From an uncultured Gammaproteobacteria bacterium (lineage in GTDB: Bacteria; Pseudomonadota; Gammaproteobacteria; Steroidobacterales; Foliamicaceae), in NCBI GenBank assembly GCA_951828235.1, contig OX639965.1, positions 2,371,556-2,435,555 on the forward strand: 64,000 bases of DNA, given 5' to 3'. This document shows, piece by piece, positions 62,036-64,000 of the stretch (position 1 is the first letter of the stretch; each line of letters begins with the position of its first letter). Below the pieces are notes generated by a model, which saw nothing but the letters and a program-made list of their open reading frames with translations, searched no databases and was not told where the DNA came from. The translations under genes and the position numbers were made by a program.

Positions 62036-64000
62036 CTAGAATCTCTGAACCAGGGTCACGCCCAGTTGCCTGCCATTGCCCGGATAGATGTTCTCTTGCC
62101 GGACTGAACATCTCCTGCCGCAATTCTGCGGACTGTTTGCTTCGGGGCTTGATATTGGCAGCACCTCGGAAATCCATTCCTGGTCAAACACGTTATCTAT
62201 CCAGAACGATATTACGGTGTTGTTTCTGTGAAGGCTCAAGCGGTAATTGAAGAGGTTCGTTGCCGGAGTTTCCGCCGTCCCAATGCTTGTCGTCGGACGC
62301 CGTCCCTGATGCCTGAAATCAATCCGGTTGACTACATCGAAGCCATTGACAATCTCGGGAAGGGTATGCGCCACGCTGGCGTATAGCTGAGTTCTTGACG
62401 TTTTCGCGATCTGATTGCCACTCACATCGCCGTTACAAGTGCTTGAGACAAAGTCGACTGTTTGCGGCAAACATGCGCGATCGAATGCACCATCAACGTA
62501 TCCCTCGTCATATTGCGGATCCGAATATGTACCCACGAAGGTGAGAGCGAGACTATCGGATGGATAAAAAGTGGCATCTATCTCAACACCCTTCGAGCTT
62601 GCGCCTATTCCGTTGAACGTAACCGACGCCGCCGACAAGTCTCCCGGCGCCGTGGCCTGAATATTGCGCCAGTCGACGTAATAGAGGGCCGTGTTCAAGA
62701 TCAGGCGATTGTCAAGAAACGCGGACTTGGTCCCAATTTCGTAGGTCCAGTTCGTCTCCGGTTTGTATGTAAAGAAGTCGCGGCCTTCACGGCCCGGGTT
62801 GATTCCGCCTGTTTTCACCCCGCGGGCAATATAGAAGTAGAGCAAATTGTCTTCGTTAGGCCGATACTCAATCGTGGCACGGCCCGAGACGTAGTCAAAA
62901 CCGATCGATTCTTCCGTGTCTGCCAGAATAAGGTTGAAGAGAATGAAATTCTGAAGCACATCCAGGGTTTGATCTTCGCTCGTGTACCTCACTTCGCCGC
63001 CGATCGTGAATTGATCAGTAAGGTCGTAGGACGCAGCTGCGAAAACGGCACTGATTTCCTGATCCAGTTTTGTACTGAAATCGCTGATCTGAACGAGATT
63101 GTCGATTTGGCCGATCAGCGCGCCCTGGCTTGCGGTTTGAAGAGAAGACGACGTGTCATAGTAAGTGCCGCCGAAGAGCCATTCGAACGGACCCTCATTG
63201 TTCGAGGTTAGCAGAAGTTCAAAGGTTTGCTGTTCAGCCGCATCGCCTGCCGTGTCTGTCAGAAAGAAGGATGACACCGGGCCTGCGAGCGGACGGTTGA
63301 CGGCAGCGAGGTCCGCAACATTGTCGAAGAATCCATCATAGCCAGACTTTGTGTGCGAGATGGTGCCGGTCAAAGTGGCGAAGTCAAAGTCATAGTCCGC
63401 CTTGGCATACAGGAGTGTTATGCCGCCGGTGTTACCTCTGCCGCGATTGTCCAGGCCAACGCTGTCAGCTTTCGGGATATCGCCGCCGAACAATGTCATG
63501 AACGTGCCGTTGGCGTTTACGTACTGGGCCCCCGCGCTGTTGTTTCTGAAATCCGGAGAAATAAGAGGTGGTTGATCTTCTTCCACTTCGTTACGCAGGC
63601 CAAAGAGTTTTAGAGAAAACTTTTCGTTCGGCTCAAGCAGGAGTGAGCCGCCTACTGACAGACGCTGGTCCCAGCCGCCTACGTTTTCGCCGCCACGCAC
63701 GTTCTCGATAGTTCCGTCAAAGGTGCTGTAGCCGCCAAAAACTCTAACCGCGAGGGTATCGGAGATCGGCATATTGACGGATCCCTTGAATCCGGCTCGT
63801 TCATCCGTACCGCCTTCAACCTGGATTTGTCCATCGAACGCACCGATCACCGGCTCGCGTGTCACATAGTTGATCGCGCCGGAGAAAGAGTCGCGGCCAA
63901 ACAGGGAACTTTGTGGACCTTTAGCAACTTCGATGCGTTGCAGGTCCATGTTGCCGAACTCAAGGCCGGAGCGATTGTTAATGTAAATTCCATCCATGAA
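62036..64000 (-). CDS. TonB-dependent outer-membrane receptor, N-terminus beyond the window
   Basis: At least 655 residues, continuing past 64000. DGIYINNRSGLEFGNMDLQR, then IEVAKGPQSSLFGRDSFSGA and INYVTREPVIG are the end of the plug domain (the G-P-Q-S-x-L-x-G-R motif). Barrel strands follow, with alternate aromatic patterns and the late TBDR signature YRLSLHRNNTVISFWIDNVF before the terminal Phe (QLGVTLVQRF). It imports an iron complex or organic nutrient with TonB energy. The length and motifs suggest the family rich in CirA/FecA-like receptors of marine proteobacteria. Confidence 0.93.
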   Translation of the reverse strand, partial: FMDGIYINNRSGLEFGNMDLQRIEVAKGPQSSLFGRDSFSGAINYVTREPVIGAFDGQIQVEGGTDERAGFKGSVNMPISDTLAVRVFGGYSTFDGTIENVRGGENVGGWDQRLSVGGSLLLEPNEKFSLKLFGLRNEVEEDQPPLISPDFRNNSAGAQYVNANGTFMTLFGGDIPKADSVGLDNRGRGNTGGITLLYAKADYDFDFATLTGTISHTKSGYDGFFDNVADLAAVNRPLAGPVSSFFLTDTAGDAAEQQTFELLLTSNNEGPFEWLFGGTYYDTSSSLQTASQGALIGQIDNLVQISDFSTKLDQEISAVFAAASYDLTDQFTIGGEVRYTSEDQTLDVLQNFILFNLILADTEESIGFDYVSGRATIEYRPNEDNLLYFYIARGVKTGGINPGREGRDFFTYKPETNWTYEIGTKSAFLDNRLILNTALYYVDWRNIQATAPGDLSAASVTFNGIGASSKGVEIDATFYPSDSLALTFVGTYSDPQYDEGYVDGAFDRACLPQTVDFVSSTCNGDVSGNQIAKTSRTQLYASVAHTLPEIVNGFDVVNRIDFRHQGRRPTTSIGTAETPATNLFNYRLSLHRNNTVISFWIDNVFDQEWISEVLPISSPEANSPQNCGRRCSVRQENIYPGNGRQLGVTLVQRF

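Overview
The window looks like accessory DNA from a proteobacterium, most likely a gammaproteobacterium of uncultured or marine type. This rests on gene types only (TonB-dependent receptor, sulfatase, class C beta-lactamase-like exported hydrolases, DUF1838, BrnTA, HigBA and HEPN/MNT pairs). No rRNA, tRNA or ribosomal protein gene was seen, so the assignment is weak.

Layout. 1-8.4 kb is a scrap yard: a cut IS5-type element, interrupted or truncated genes (DUF4238-like, an exported protein with an internal stop, GNAT and PEP-utilising fragments, DUF3800, RecG-like, hsdM) plus one intact HEPN/MNT pair and an intact MutL/MORC-like GHKL ATPase. Two promoter-hairpin-terminator units at 4.4 and 4.9 kb look like small RNA genes. 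8.6-14.4 kb holds GNAT, a PEP-utilising-type barrel protein, a VanY-like peptidase, an intradiol dioxygenase, a VOC protein, a small membrane protein, BrnTA and a SUMF-type protein. About 4.2 kb of this (10213-14413) occurs again at 20721-33923. There it has been opened by an IS21 element (itself carrying a serine-recombinase element inside istA), an IS110 element and an IS5 element. The target duplications at these joints give the order of events: duplication first, insertions later.

15.6-18.7 kb has three exported proteins, including one with a metalloprotease-like motif. 33.5-37 kb carries an exported trio (SUMF-type, a metallo-beta-lactamase/phosphatase fusion, TraB/GumN-like). 36.7-45 kb is a second duplication: TraB-NUDIX...BASS appears twice, with HigBA in the middle of one copy and HepT/MntA plus Fic in the middle of the other. 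45-47.3 kb has AbiE remnants and a third HEPN/nucleotidyltransferase pair behind a long palindromic operator.

47.3-51.7 kb and 57.1-64 kb look like catabolic or surface-nutrient genes (SDR/NmrA-like, DUF1838, MFS, SDR, SnoaL-like, FAD monooxygenase, two serine hydrolases in an overlapping operon, a methyltransferase and a TonB-dependent receptor that runs off the end). Between them, 51.9-57 kb is a restriction/defence operon: DNA methyltransferase, restriction endonuclease, a TOTE-type primase-helicase and an Xre/ParS-type regulator. Defence and toxin genes, IS elements and recent duplications therefore alternate with metabolic cassettes, the usual picture of a fast-rearranging genomic island.
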